A stretch of 64,000 bases of DNA. Source: Microbacterium ureisolvens (GTDB lineage: Bacteria; Actinomycetota; Actinomycetes; Actinomycetales; Microbacteriaceae). The translations under genes were made by a program, and so were the position numbers. The notes under the pieces are model-generated. The model was not told the DNA's origin and did not search any database. It saw only the letters and a program-made list of their open reading frames with translations. Location of the stretch: positions 1-64,000 of the forward strand of contig NZ_JAEUAX010000014.1 in NCBI RefSeq assembly GCF_019511645.1. The letters run 5' to 3'. Below, in pieces: positions 15,642 through 24,036 of the stretch (position 1 is the stretch's first letter; each line of letters starts with the position of its first letter).

Positions 15642-16907
15642 TCAGGACTCGGCGCGCACCGCGGCCTCGACCGCCCGCAAGCCCGCCAAGGTCTCTGCGA
15701 ACGACGTCGACAGCGGGGAGAGGCCGATGCGGAGGCCGCCGGGGTCGCGGTAGTCGGGGATGACGTCCTGTGTCCACAGTCGCGCGGTCACCCTGCGCAT
15801 CGACGGATGCGACAGCGTCACGTGACCGCCGCGCTCGGCGGGATCCCGGGGCGACGCCACGGTGACCCCGAGCGGTGCGAGCAGCTGGTCGGCCACGCGT
15901 ACGGCGAACTCCGTGAGTGCGATCGACTTGGCGCGCACGGCGTCGATCCCGACCTCCTCGAGCAGGGCGAGCGTGTCCTGCATCGCGAGCATGCCCACGA
16001 TCGGAGGTGTGCCCGACAGGAAGCGCCGCATGCCGTCGGCCGGGCGGTACGACGGCCCCATCGCGAAGACGTCAGCCGTGCCCATCCACCCCTGGATGGG
16101 CTGAGCCAGCCGATCCTGCAGCCGCGACGCGACGTACGCGAACGCGGGCGAGCCCGGGCCCCCGTTGAGGTACTTGTACGTGCAGCCGACCGCGACGTCG
16201 AAGTCCCACGCATCCGCCTCGACCGGCACCGACCCGGCCGAGTGGCAGAGGTCCCACACGATGAGCGCGCCGGCGTCGTGGGCGATGCGGGTGAGGGTCG
16301 CGGCATCCGTCAGATATCCCGATCGGTACGCGACGTGCGACAGCAGCACGACCGCCGTCTCGGGCCCGACCGCCTCGCTCAGTGCCGAGGCGGACACCCC
16401 GCCCGCGAGGTCAACGTCCACCCAGCGCACGCGGCCGCCGCGCTCGGCGGCGATGCCCTCGACGAGGTAGCGGTCGGTGGGGAAGTTGTCGCGATCCACG
16501 ACGATCTCGACGCGCGCCGGATCCGCGGCGACGGCGGCGTCGAACGCCGCCCGCACCAGCTTGTACAGCAGCACCGTGGTGGAGTCGCCGATGACGGTCT
16601 GACCGGGGGCGGCGCCGATCGCCGTGCGGCCGACGGCGTCGCCGATCTCGAACGGCAGCTGCATCCAGGACTCGTCCCAGCCTCTGATCAGCCGCCCGCC
16701 CCATTCGTCGCGGGCAAACGCGGCGAGGCGCTCGACGCTCGCGCGCAGCGGACGACCGAGCGAGTTGCCGTCGAAGTAGACGAGCGAGGTCTCGGCTCCG
16801 ACGAACGCGTCGCGGTGGCTGCGGAGGGGGTCGCTGCTGTCGAGAATGGATGCCTCGTCCTCGAGCGGCTCGGTCACCACCGACTCGGCGGGATCAGTGG
16901 TCGTCAT
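15642..16907 (-). CDS. kynU: Kynureninase
   Basis: A 421-residue PLP enzyme cleaving kynurenine to anthranilate and alanine. It shows YFDGNSLGRPL near the N-terminus, a GDSTTVLLYKL phosphate-binding loop, WDLCHSAGSVPVE (PLP-ring Asp and His) and the Schiff-base lysine in VGCTYKYLNGGPGSP. FLSGTPPIVGMLAMQ and the C-terminal RIGLSPLSTSF also fit the family. ATG 16907 overlaps the end of the amidohydrolase gene by 14 bp. It is the third and last enzyme of the tryptophan-degradation operon. Confidence 0.95.
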   Translation of the reverse strand: MTTTDPAESVVTEPLEDEASILDSSDPLRSHRDAFVGAETSLVYFDGNSLGRPLRASVERLAAFARDEWGGRLIRGWDESWMQLPFEIGDAVGRTAIGAAPGQTVIGDSTTVLLYKLVRAAFDAAVAADPARVEIVVDRDNFPTDRYLVEGIAAERGGRVRWVDVDLAGGVSASALSEAVGPETAVVLLSHVAYRSGYLTDAATLTRIAHDAGALIVWDLCHSAGSVPVEADAWDFDVAVGCTYKYLNGGPGSPAFAYVASRLQDRLAQPIQGWMGTADVFAMGPSYRPADGMRRFLSGTPPIVGMLAMQDTLALLEEVGIDAVRAKSIALTEFAVRVADQLLAPLGVTVASPRDPAERGGHVTLSHPSMRRVTARLWTQDVIPDYRDPGGLRIGLSPLSTSFAETLAGLRAVEAAVRAES

Positions 16908-17874
16908 GGATGAGCTCCTCGGTGGGGACCACGGTCGCGCCGCGCAGCCACTCGGCCACCTCGTCGAGGTGCGTCGGCGGCGGCCCCGGGATGAAGGTCG
17001 AGACACCCGAGGGCCGCTCGGCCAGCGGCCACGGGTCGGCCAGCGCCGCGATCAGCGCAGCACCGCGCACACCGGCGCGATCCAGCGCGGCGATCTCGTC
17101 GGGATTCACGCCCACCGGCTGCGCGCCGTTGCCCAGGTCGGTGCCGTAGAGCACCCGCCCGCCTGCGGCCGCGAAGCCCGCGAGGTTCACGCGGGCGAAC
17201 TCGGCGGCCTCATCCCCGGCCTGGTGGATCGCGAGCGTCGAGATCCATACCTGCCCGGCTTTGACCGCGTGGGCGGTGAAGGTCCGGCCGACGAACTCGG
17301 TGAACGGTGTGTGGGCGAAGCCGTCGACCCCCGCATCGAGGGCGAGCTGCGGCATCCCGTCGCCCTCCGCATGCGCGACGACGGGCAGCCCGCGCTCGCG
17401 CGCGACCTCGACGATCGCGGACAGCGCCGCCGCGTCGAGCACCGGTCCCGCCACGCTGTTGAGGGACGCCTTGATGACGGATGCCCCGAACGACGCCTGC
17501 TCGTCGACCGCGGTCGCCGCGCCGCCGGCGACGCCGGGGTGGGTCGACGGGTCGGCGATCTCGCGGGCGATCTCGGCCGGCGCCCAGGAACGCCCGACCG
17601 GATAGCCGCCGACCGCGGTCAGGAACGCGCCGGCATATGCCACACGCGGAATGCCGTGGTTCTCGCGTCGGGCCAGCGCCACCGGATCACCGCCGAGATC
17701 GACGACGCCTGCGATGCCGCCCGCGGCCAGCCCGCTCTCGTCGATGAGATGCAGGTGCACGTGGTGATCGGTGAACGGGGGCAGCGAGACGCCGTGCTCG
17801 CCGGTGATGGCTCGGTGGCAGAGGGCGGCATCCGGTCCGAGGAGTCCGCGCAGGGCGTCGGGATCGTGCGACAT
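16894..17874 (-). CDS. Amidohydrolase-superfamily protein, candidate N-formylkynurenine formamidase
   Basis: A 326-residue TIM-barrel metal hydrolase with every metal-ligand motif of the superfamily: HVH in FTDHHVHLHL (about 34-43), a lysine in ASVIKASLN that could be the carbamylated bridge, His in VVAHAEGDG, His in FAHTPFTE, and Asp in LYGTDLGNG. It lies between tryptophan dioxygenase (1-bp overlap, TGATG) and kynureninase (14-bp overlap), exactly where the formamidase step is needed. It lacks the HGTHxDxPxH signature of classical KynB and is not an alpha/beta-hydrolase. The formamidase role is inferred from position. Confidence 0.75.
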   Translation of the reverse strand: MSHDPDALRGLLGPDAALCHRAITGEHGVSLPPFTDHHVHLHLIDESGLAAGGIAGVVDLGGDPVALARRENHGIPRVAYAGAFLTAVGGYPVGRSWAPAEIAREIADPSTHPGVAGGAATAVDEQASFGASVIKASLNSVAGPVLDAAALSAIVEVARERGLPVVAHAEGDGMPQLALDAGVDGFAHTPFTEFVGRTFTAHAVKAGQVWISTLAIHQAGDEAAEFARVNLAGFAAAGGRVLYGTDLGNGAQPVGVNPDEIAALDRAGVRGAALIAALADPWPLAERPSGVSTFIPGPPPTHLDEVAEWLRGATVVPTEELIHDDH

Positions 17875-18734
17875 CACAGCTCCGTCCGCACGGCATACAG
17901 CTCGGGGAAGAAGGTGAGATCCAGCGCCCGCTGCAGGAAGGGCACGCCGCTCGAGCCGCCGGTGCCGGTCTTGAAGCCGATGATCCGCTCGACCGTCTTG
18001 AGATGGCGGAAGCGCCACAGCTGGAAGTTGTCCTCGAGATCGACGAGCTCTTCGCACGTCTCGTAGGCCGCCCAGTGCGCCTCGGGGTCGCGGTAGATCT
18101 CGGTGAACACCGGCACGAGCTCCGGTGCGTAGGTCCACGATTGCGTCACATCCCGCTCGAGCACCTCGGCCGGGATCGCGTAGCCGGCGCGGGCGAGCAG
18201 CCCGAGGAATTCGTCGTAGAGGCTCGGGGCCTCGAGCGCCGCGCTGACGAGCGCGTGCGCGGCGGGGTCGGACGTGAAGACCCGCAGCATCGCGGCGTTC
18301 TTGTTGCCGAGGGTGAACTCGACCGCGCGGTACTGCGCGGACTGGAAGCCGCTGGCGTTGCCCAGCACGCCGCGGAACTGCCCGTACTCGGCGGGGGTGA
18401 GGGTCGCGAGCACCGACCACTGCTCGGTGAGGGTCTTCTGGATGTGCTTGACGCGCGCGATGCACTTCAGGGCGGGCGCCAGCTGATCCTCGCGCAGCAG
18501 CCGGCACGCGGCGCCCAGCTCGTGCAGCACGAGCTTCAGCCACAGCTCCGTGGTCTGGTGCTGCACGATGAACAGCAGCTCATCATGATGCTCCTGCTTG
18601 CCGCCGCTGCCGCTGAGCGGCCGCTGGGCCGACAGCAGGGTCGCCAGATCGAGGTAGCCGCCGTAGCTCATGCGGTCCTCGAAGTCGGTGACGACGGATC
18701 CCTCGATCGCCCGGGTATTGCGTTCGACGCTCAC
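17874..18734 (-). CDS. kynA: Tryptophan 2,3-dioxygenase
   Basis: A 286-residue haem enzyme that opens the indole ring of L-tryptophan to give N-formylkynurenine. Recognisable segments are SYGGYLDLATLLSAQRP, HDELLFIVQHQTTELWLKL (distal-site residues and the signature EL.LK helix), the QFRGVLGNASGFQSAQYR loop, and FRHLKTVERIIGFKTGTGGS with the proximal haem histidine and substrate loop. It is full length for the family. GTG 18734 lies 6 nt after a TAGGCT box, so the operon message appears leaderless. It is first of three overlapping genes. Confidence 0.97.
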   Translation of the reverse strand: MSVERNTRAIEGSVVTDFEDRMSYGGYLDLATLLSAQRPLSGSGGKQEHHDELLFIVQHQTTELWLKLVLHELGAACRLLREDQLAPALKCIARVKHIQKTLTEQWSVLATLTPAEYGQFRGVLGNASGFQSAQYRAVEFTLGNKNAAMLRVFTSDPAAHALVSAALEAPSLYDEFLGLLARAGYAIPAEVLERDVTQSWTYAPELVPVFTEIYRDPEAHWAAYETCEELVDLEDNFQLWRFRHLKTVERIIGFKTGTGGSSGVPFLQRALDLTFFPELYAVRTEL

Positions 18735-18740
18735 GGCCTC

Positions 18741-18746
18741 AGCCTA
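18741..18746 (-). promoter_or_regulatory. -10 box of kynurenine operon, leaderless type
   Basis: TAGGCT on the minus strand, 6 nt before GTG 18734. No Shine-Dalgarno motif is present. Confidence 0.55.
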
Positions 18747-18806
18747 ATTCGGACGGATGCCGCGGCGTCAGGCCCGCGGGTGAACCCGGGGTCGATCCGC
18801 GCAGCC

Positions 18807-19076
18807 TCAGATGAGGGAGAGCTCGCGCAGCTTGGCCTCGACGTCGGCGTTCGACGGCTCGACGTGGTGCGAGGCGTCCGGGTACACGACCACCGGGATG
18901 TTGGTGCGCCCCGAGATGTCGCGGGCGACGTCCGCCGCGGCGGGGTCGGCGACGAGGTCGACGTAGGTGTACGAGATGCCCAGCTCGTCGAGCTGCTTCT
19001 TGGTGCGGATGCAGTCGCGGCACCAGTCGGCGCCGAACATCGTGAGGGAGGAGGGGGAGGATGCCGGGGAGGTCAC
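18807..19076 (-). CDS. Glutaredoxin-like protein (mycoredoxin type)
   Basis: An 89-residue thioredoxin-fold protein with the redox motif WCRDC (in FGADWCRDCIRTKKQL, about 15-30) and the cis-Pro segment TNIPVVVYPD (about 59-68). This size and motif match actinobacterial glutaredoxin/mycoredoxin proteins that reduce mixed disulfides with mycothiol. GTG 19076 follows GGAAG closely. The codon choice is ordinary for the window, and it stands alone between the kynurenine operon and the polysaccharide locus. Confidence 0.85.
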   Translation of the reverse strand: MTSPASSPSSLTMFGADWCRDCIRTKKQLDELGISYTYVDLVADPAAADVARDISGRTNIPVVVYPDASHHVEPSNADVEAKLRELSLI

Positions 19077-19214
19077 CCTTCCATTCTCGGGGATGGATCC
19101 TGGGTGGGGGCCGTGCCCGCTTCGGAGCGCGTGCCGTGCGTTGACCGAGGGTCTCACCTGCGTCCCCTGAACTCGGAGCCGGCGACGCACCGCCGCGTGG
19201 GAGGATAGCCCGCG

Positions 19215-20363
19215 ATGCAGTTGTCGATCGTGGTTCCGACGTACAACGAGGCTCCGAACATCGCGGAGCTCGTCCGGCGTGTCACCGCCGCGGTCCACAA
19301 CCGTCTCGACGCCGAGATCATCTTCGTCGACGACAGCACCGACGCCACCCCCGAGGTCATTCGCGAGGTCGCCGCATCCGCTTCCCTGCCGGTCCGGCTG
19401 ATCCATCGTGATCGTCCCGTCGGGGGCCTCGGCGGGGCCGTGATGGAGGGTTTCGGGGCGGCCGAGACGGACGCGTGTCTCGTCATGGACGCCGATCTGC
19501 AGCATCCGCCCGAGGAGATCCCGGAGCTCTGGCACCGCTACTCGCGCGGCGACGTGGATCTCGTGATCGCGTCCCGTTACGCCGGCGGCGGCACCGCCGG
19601 CGGGCTCGCCGACCGCACCCGCGTGATGGTGTCGAAGGGGTCGACCGCGGTGACGCGTGCGATGTTCCCCATCCGGCTCAAGGACGTCTCCGACCCGATG
19701 ACCGGGTTCTTCCTCATCGACCGGCGCACGATCGACTCCGAGCAGATGCGCCCGCGCGGCTTCAAGATCCTGCTCGAGATCCTCGCGCGCCGGCCCATGC
19801 GCGTGGCGGAGATCCCGTTCGACTTCGCCGACCGTCACGCGGGCGAGTCCAAGGCGTCGGTGCGGCAGGGCCTGCATTTCCTCACGCAGCTGACCGCCCT
19901 GCGGTTCGGCAAGATGTCGCTGTTCGCCGTGATCGGCGGGCTGGGCGCCGTCGCGAACGTCGCGATCGTCTGGGCGCTCACGTACTGGGGAGTGGATTAC
20001 ATCGTCGCCGCGATCGTCGCCGCCGAGGTCACGATCATCGGCAACTTCCTGCTCCAGGAGCGCTTCGTCTTCCAGGACATGCGCGAGAACGCGTCGGGTG
20101 TCTGGCTGCGCTTCGCGAAGTCGTTCAGCTTCAACAACGCAGAGGCCGTGATCCGCATCCCCATCGTCGCGATGATGGTCTCGACCGGACACATCTCGGC
20201 GGTCGTGGCGACGGCGATCACGCTGGTGGTCGCGTTCTTCCTGCGTTTCCTCTTCCACTCGCTCGTCGTCTACGCGCCCCGCAAGGCGAACGTCGAGCCG
20301 AGCCCCGCCCGGCGCTTCGTCGAGGAGCTGGACCACGAGGCCATGCAGCCCGGGGAGCTCTAG
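19215..20363 (+). CDS. GT2 glycosyltransferase fused to GtrA-like membrane domain
   Basis: A 382-residue, dolichol-phosphate-mannose-synthase-like enzyme. The GT2 half (1-225) has VVPTYNEAPNI, the IIFVDDSTD segment, the DxD-type metal motif MDADLQHPPEE (about 93-103) and DPMTGFFLIDRR. The C-terminal half (about 232-360) contains four TM helices with the GtrA pattern (FAVIGGLGAVANVAIVW..., NFLLQERFVF). The family makes polyprenyl-phosphate sugars and presents them for transfer to glycans or wall polymers. It opens the polysaccharide locus. Donor and lipid are unknown. Confidence 0.9.
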   Translation: MQLSIVVPTYNEAPNIAELVRRVTAAVHNRLDAEIIFVDDSTDATPEVIREVAASASLPVRLIHRDRPVGGLGGAVMEGFGAAETDACLVMDADLQHPPEEIPELWHRYSRGDVDLVIASRYAGGGTAGGLADRTRVMVSKGSTAVTRAMFPIRLKDVSDPMTGFFLIDRRTIDSEQMRPRGFKILLEILARRPMRVAEIPFDFADRHAGESKASVRQGLHFLTQLTALRFGKMSLFAVIGGLGAVANVAIVWALTYWGVDYIVAAIVAAEVTIIGNFLLQERFVFQDMRENASGVWLRFAKSFSFNNAEAVIRIPIVAMMVSTGHISAVVATAITLVVAFFLRFLFHSLVVYAPRKANVEPSPARRFVEELDHEAMQPGEL

Positions 20364-20366
20364 TCG

Positions 20367-20393
20367 ACGGATGCGTCGGCCCGCGGCATCCGT
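20367..20393. terminator. Short hairpin between convergent genes
   Basis: ACGGATGC pairs with GCATCCGT (8 bp, 11-nt loop) directly after the stop of the GT2 gene, followed by TTCCGC. It is a weak bidirectional terminator candidate. Confidence 0.45.
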
Positions 20394-20412
20394 TTCCGCA
20401 GGCTCGCTGCGG

Positions 20413-20883
20413 TCAGGCGTTCGCGATGAGGCCCTCGGCGAGCGCTTCATCGCGCGGGTGCGACGCCGCCATCACTTCGAGCGCATGCCGCAGTGCGCTC
20501 GAGGACGTGTGCACCGTGTAGGGGAAGTAGACGACCTCGACGCCGACCGCCGCGAACTCCCGCTCGAGTCGCGCCCCCTTCTCTGTGCCGCGCCAGTCGT
20601 CGCCCTTGAAGAAGTGCGTGAAATGCAGCTGCCGCCACGTCTCGAGCTTGTCGGGGACGTCCTCGATGTGGACATCGTCGACGTACGTGATGCTCCGGAC
20701 GATCTCGACGCGCTCCGCCGTCGGGATGACGGGTTCGACGTGCTTCGTGAGGCGGAGCATCTCGTCGCTGACGACGCCGGCGATCAGGAAGTCGCAATTC
20801 TCCTTCGCGTGTCGAAGGATGTTCAGGTGTCCGACATGAAACAGGTCGAATGCCCCAGCGGCGTAGCCGATGCGTACAGCCAT
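20413..20883 (-). CDS. Cytidylyltransferase-like nucleotidyltransferase (TagD-like)
   Basis: A 156-residue member of the cytidylyltransferase-like superfamily. It has the nucleotide-binding HxGH motif in FDLFHVGHLNIL (about 14-25), the KGDDWRGTEKG segment and a VHTSSSALRHAL end in the place of RTxGISTT. The closest known role is glycerol-3-phosphate cytidylyltransferase, making CDP-glycerol, though other alcohol-phosphate substrates are possible. GGGGGA upstream of ATG 20883 supports this start. A CDP-alcohol phosphotransferase and a glycerophosphodiesterase in the same locus fit a glycerol-phosphate-type modification. Confidence 0.8.
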   Translation of the reverse strand: MAVRIGYAAGAFDLFHVGHLNILRHAKENCDFLIAGVVSDEMLRLTKHVEPVIPTAERVEIVRSITYVDDVHIEDVPDKLETWRQLHFTHFFKGDDWRGTEKGARLEREFAAVGVEVVYFPYTVHTSSSALRHALEVMAASHPRDEALAEGLIANA

Positions 20884-21015
20884 GATTCCCCCATGTGAAT
20901 CCCTCGGTGTCCCACACACCGGGTCTGTTGGCGGCACCTTACAGCAGTCCCGACCGCTCGGACAGAGGGGGAGCGTCCCCACGGTGCGCTCGGGAGCGAT
21001 GTGCGAGGGTCCGGG

Positions 21016-21753
21016 CTATCGGGTGACAAGCGGGTCGAGCAGCGCGCCGACCGCGGCTGCGATGGCCTGGTAGCCGGCTGCGTTGGGGTGCAGGCCGTCC
21101 TCTGAAACGAGGTCGGGTCGTCCGAAGAGCGGCTGACCGGCATCCAGGAAGACGACCTCGTGGTCGAGGGCCGCCGTCTGGATAGCGCGGGTGAACTCCG
21201 CGGGATCGGACGGTGGCGGATCGTCGTCGAACCACGGGCTGATCGCGAAGATCTCGGCGTGAGGGTAGCGAGTGCGCAGCTCGCCGAACAACGCGTCGGC
21301 GGCCGCTGCGATGTCGGCCGTCGGCAGCCCGAAGTCGTTGCGGCCTCCGGAGACGACGATGTAGGTCGGCGAGCCGACGATCTCGTCGATCGCTTCTCCG
21401 TAGCGTCCGCAGTACGCCCGCCCGCAGCCATTCACGTCGGACGTTCGGACGTACCCCGTTCCCCCGAGGCCCAGGTTCTCGACATCCCAGCCGTGCACCT
21501 GCCCGATCAGGGCGGGCCATTGCACACCGCCACCTCCCACGCCCTGCGTGTACGAGTCGCCGATGAAGACGGCGAGCGGCATCGGCGCCGGAATGGTCGG
21601 AGTGGAGGCGTCGCTGGGAGCCGTGTACCGGGGAGCCTTCCCACCCGCGGACGAAGCGCTGCCCAGGAAGACGGCGAGCGTGATGCCCGCAACGGCGACG
21701 AGCACGATCGCCCAGAGCGGCATGCCGCCGATGTCTCTACGGAGCATTCGCAT
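21016..21753 (-). CDS. Membrane-anchored SGNH/GDSL hydrolase
   Basis: A 245-residue protein with an N-terminal signal-anchor helix (about 12-32), a Ser/Thr/Pro linker and an SGNH esterase domain. The four blocks are FIGDSYTQGVG (Ser), GLGGTGY (Gly), SGGRNDFG (Asn) and EDGLHPNAAGY (Asp/His). Such enzymes remove or transfer acetyl groups on polysaccharides. Located outside the membrane in a polysaccharide locus that also has an acetyltransferase, it may trim O-acetyl groups. GGGGACGACC before ATG gives the ribosome-binding site. Confidence 0.88.
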   Translation of the reverse strand: MRMLRRDIGGMPLWAIVLVAVAGITLAVFLGSASSAGGKAPRYTAPSDASTPTIPAPMPLAVFIGDSYTQGVGGGGVQWPALIGQVHGWDVENLGLGGTGYVRTSDVNGCGRAYCGRYGEAIDEIVGSPTYIVVSGGRNDFGLPTADIAAAADALFGELRTRYPHAEIFAISPWFDDDPPPSDPAEFTRAIQTAALDHEVVFLDAGQPLFGRPDLVSEDGLHPNAAGYQAIAAAVGALLDPLVTR

Positions 21754-21860
21754 GGTCGTCCCCAGCAGACAGACCCGGCCTGGTTCGGGTCCCCGGCCGA
21801 CGAGGCAATGCTAGCGACAAGCGGCCGAGATGTCTCGGGTCACGCCGTGTTGCACACTCC

Positions 21861-21941
21861 CGATTCCTGAGAATCGTCTAACATACCCGCCCTCGATTAG
21901 GAGAGGGAATCGGTCTCCGGCTAACGTGACCTGATCGTTAG
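21861..21941 (+). promoter_or_regulatory. Two inverted repeats upstream of the GH71 gene
   Basis: CGATTCCTGAGAATCG (21861-21876; 6-bp arms, 4-nt gap) and CTAACG...CGTTAG (21921-21941; 6-bp arms, 9-nt gap) lie in the 258-bp space before the secreted glycanase gene. TTGCAC at about 21850 and CTAACATA at about 21879 could be promoter parts, but their spacing is not standard. The repeats may be operators. Confidence 0.4.
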
Positions 21942-22011
21942 GAACACCGTGCGCCGATGGGGGTCGTCGCACGGCCTGGCCGAACACTCGCAACAAGGAC
22001 ATGACTGACTC

Positions 22012-24027
22012 GTGACACATTCCCATATCGAAAAACTCCCCACCTCCCCCGGTTCCCGCTTTCGAATCACTCGGCGTGCCAAGGCACTCGGCGCTCTCGT
22101 CGCTGCCGCGATCGTCGTGGGCGGCATCGTTCCGCTCAGCACTGGCGCGGAAAGCGCCGCCGCTGATGACTCGGCGGTCCTGACCGCCACAGACAGCGCC
22201 TGGACGACGACGCGCCAGCCCACGACGCCGCAGACCGGCCTGCTGAGTGCGACGGCCACCGCGGACCGTACCTACCTCAAGTTCGACGGCGACTCGCTGT
22301 CGGGTCGCACGGTGACCGCCGCGACGCTCGTCGTGAAGGTGAACAGCACGACCGCGACCGCTCCTGGACTCGTCGCGTATCCGACCTCTGCTTCGTGGAA
22401 GTCGGCCACGCTCACGCACGACAACCAGCCGGGAACGACAGGCTCCGCCGTGTCGCAGCCGAGTGCCACCGCGGTCAAGGGTCAGACGCTGCGCATCCCG
22501 CTCGACGTCCGCGCCATCCCGACGACCGGCGATTTCGCCCTCGCCCTGAACTACGCGCAGCGGTATGTTCAGCTCCGTCTGGAGCGATTCAACGCCGACG
22601 TGCCCCGCATCGAGGTGAGCACGGCGCCCGTCTCCACGGCGACGCCCACGCCCACGCCGACGCCGACCCCGACGCCGACCCCGACGCCGACCCCGACGTC
22701 GCCGGCCGACACATCCGGCGACGGCCCGCTCGTCTTCGCGCACTACTTCGTGCCGTACCCGCTGTCGATCGACAACAAGACCGAATCCACCGACTACTAC
22801 ACGCGCAACTACCTGAGCCCGGACGGTGAGGGCGGCAAGTTCGCATCCGTGGGTGGCCTCCTGCGTGACCGCCCCATCTCTCCTGGAGTGTCGACCGCGA
22901 CCGACTGGCGCGTGAACAACTTCGCGACCGAGGTGCGGCAGGCGAAGTCGGCGGGCATCGACGGCTTCACGCTCAACCTCATGAGCACGAGCGGCCAGAA
23001 CTGGGACGCCTCGGTCAACGTCATGAAGGCCGCAGCCCAGGTCGGCGGGTTCGCCGTCGTGCCCATGGTCGACGGATCCTCCGGGTTCACCTCTGCAACT
23101 CCGGAGACGGCGGCCTCCCTGCTCAGCCAGCTCTACAAGTCCGGCTCCGCCTACAAGGAGGACGGCGAGTACGTGCTGTCCAGCTTCAAGGCGGAAGGTG
23201 CCTCGATCTCGTGGTGGACCCAGGTCATCAGCCTGCTCGAGACCAAGTACGCGCTGCCCATCTCGTTCCAGGCGGTGTTCAACAACGCCAGCGACGCCAA
23301 CCTCAAGGCCTTCGCCCCGATCGCGGACGGCTTCGGCAACTGGGGCACGCGCACCGAGCGCACCACGCTGAACAGCGCCAACAACGTGGCACGTGCGCAC
23401 GCGCTCGGCAAGACCTGGATGGCGCCCGTGGCGGTTCAGGACGTTCGCTTCAACTCGCTGTCGTGGGCTGAGGCCAACAACACCGCATCCGTGCGAGCGC
23501 AGTGGAACAAGGCGATCGCCGAGAAGGCGGACTACGTGCAGCTGGTGACCTGGAACGACTACAGCGAGTCGACCCAGATCGCTCCGTCGCAGGACCACGG
23601 CTCGGCCTTCCTCGACCTGACGCGGTACTACACCGCGTGGTTCCACACGGGCACGCAGCCCGCGGTCACCGCGGACGCCATCGTGCTCACCCACCGCACC
23701 CAGTTCGTCAGCGCCAAGCCGTCGTATCCCCAGTCACTCATGGGTGCCCCCGCGCTCGACGGGACGTCGACTCCTGCTCGCGACATGGTGGAGGCGCTCG
23801 TGTGGCTGCCGACGCCGGCGACTGTGCAGATCACCGTCGGCGGAACGACCACCAGCTTCTCCGCTCCGGCGGGAGTCTCCGCCTACACGGTGCCGCTCAA
23901 TCTGGGCAGTGTCTCGGCGAAGATCGTCCGATCGGGCGCGACGGCGGAGTCGGTCACGTCTCCCTATGCCGTCGTTTCGACGCCGTACGTGCAGGACCTG
24001 CAGTACTACGCGGTCAGCAGCTGGTAA
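22012..24027 (+). CDS. Secreted GH71-type alpha-1,3-glucanase-like enzyme with DNRLRE domain
   Basis: A 671-residue secreted glycanase. The signal peptide (about 20-50) has RRAK followed by a hydrophobic run and AESAAA. Residues about 50-208 form a DNRLRE/CBM96-like beta-domain (ATDSAWTTTRQPTT..., TYLKFDG, SASWKSATLTHDNQP). A 20-residue Thr-Pro linker (about 210-230) leads to a GH71 barrel (about 238-545): VFAHYFVPYPLS, AKSAGIDGFTLNLMS, MVDGSSGF, TWMAPVAVQD and VTWNDYSESTQI. A beta-rich C-terminal domain follows. GH71 enzymes cut alpha-1,3-glucan. Here it may process the host's own polymer or a competitor's wall. The GTG start is the only one giving a complete signal peptide. Confidence 0.85.
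   Translation: MTHSHIEKLPTSPGSRFRITRRAKALGALVAAAIVVGGIVPLSTGAESAAADDSAVLTATDSAWTTTRQPTTPQTGLLSATATADRTYLKFDGDSLSGRTVTAATLVVKVNSTTATAPGLVAYPTSASWKSATLTHDNQPGTTGSAVSQPSATAVKGQTLRIPLDVRAIPTTGDFALALNYAQRYVQLRLERFNADVPRIEVSTAPVSTATPTPTPTPTPTPTPTPTPTSPADTSGDGPLVFAHYFVPYPLSIDNKTESTDYYTRNYLSPDGEGGKFASVGGLLRDRPISPGVSTATDWRVNNFATEVRQAKSAGIDGFTLNLMSTSGQNWDASVNVMKAAAQVGGFAVVPMVDGSSGFTSATPETAASLLSQLYKSGSAYKEDGEYVLSSFKAEGASISWWTQVISLLETKYALPISFQAVFNNASDANLKAFAPIADGFGNWGTRTERTTLNSANNVARAHALGKTWMAPVAVQDVRFNSLSWAEANNTASVRAQWNKAIAEKADYVQLVTWNDYSESTQIAPSQDHGSAFLDLTRYYTAWFHTGTQPAVTADAIVLTHRTQFVSAKPSYPQSLMGAPALDGTSTPARDMVEALVWLPTPATVQITVGGTTTSFSAPAGVSAYTVPLNLGSVSAKIVRSGATAESVTSPYAVVSTPYVQDLQYYAVSSW
22637..22702 (+). 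repeat. Thr-Pro linker microsatellite
   Basis: An array of 6-bp units (variants of CCGACG/CCGACC) encodes ten consecutive Thr-Pro pairs. Units are multiples of three bases, so copy-number change would lengthen the linker without shifting the frame. Confidence 0.85.
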
Positions 24028-24036
24028 GCCAGCCGG

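Noticed and set aside
13076..15763. 895-residue plus-strand frame opposite the ALDH and MFS genes
   Set aside because: Spans two real minus-strand genes and their promoter, so it is a shadow frame.
18807..20450. Single long minus-strand frame joining the glutaredoxin to sequence across the GT2 gene
   Set aside because: Only the first 89 residues near 18807-19076 form a protein fold; the rest is antisense to the GT2/GtrA gene.
22637..22702. Phase variation by the Thr-Pro microsatellite
   Set aside because: Units are 6 bp, so slippage keeps the frame; it can only alter linker length.
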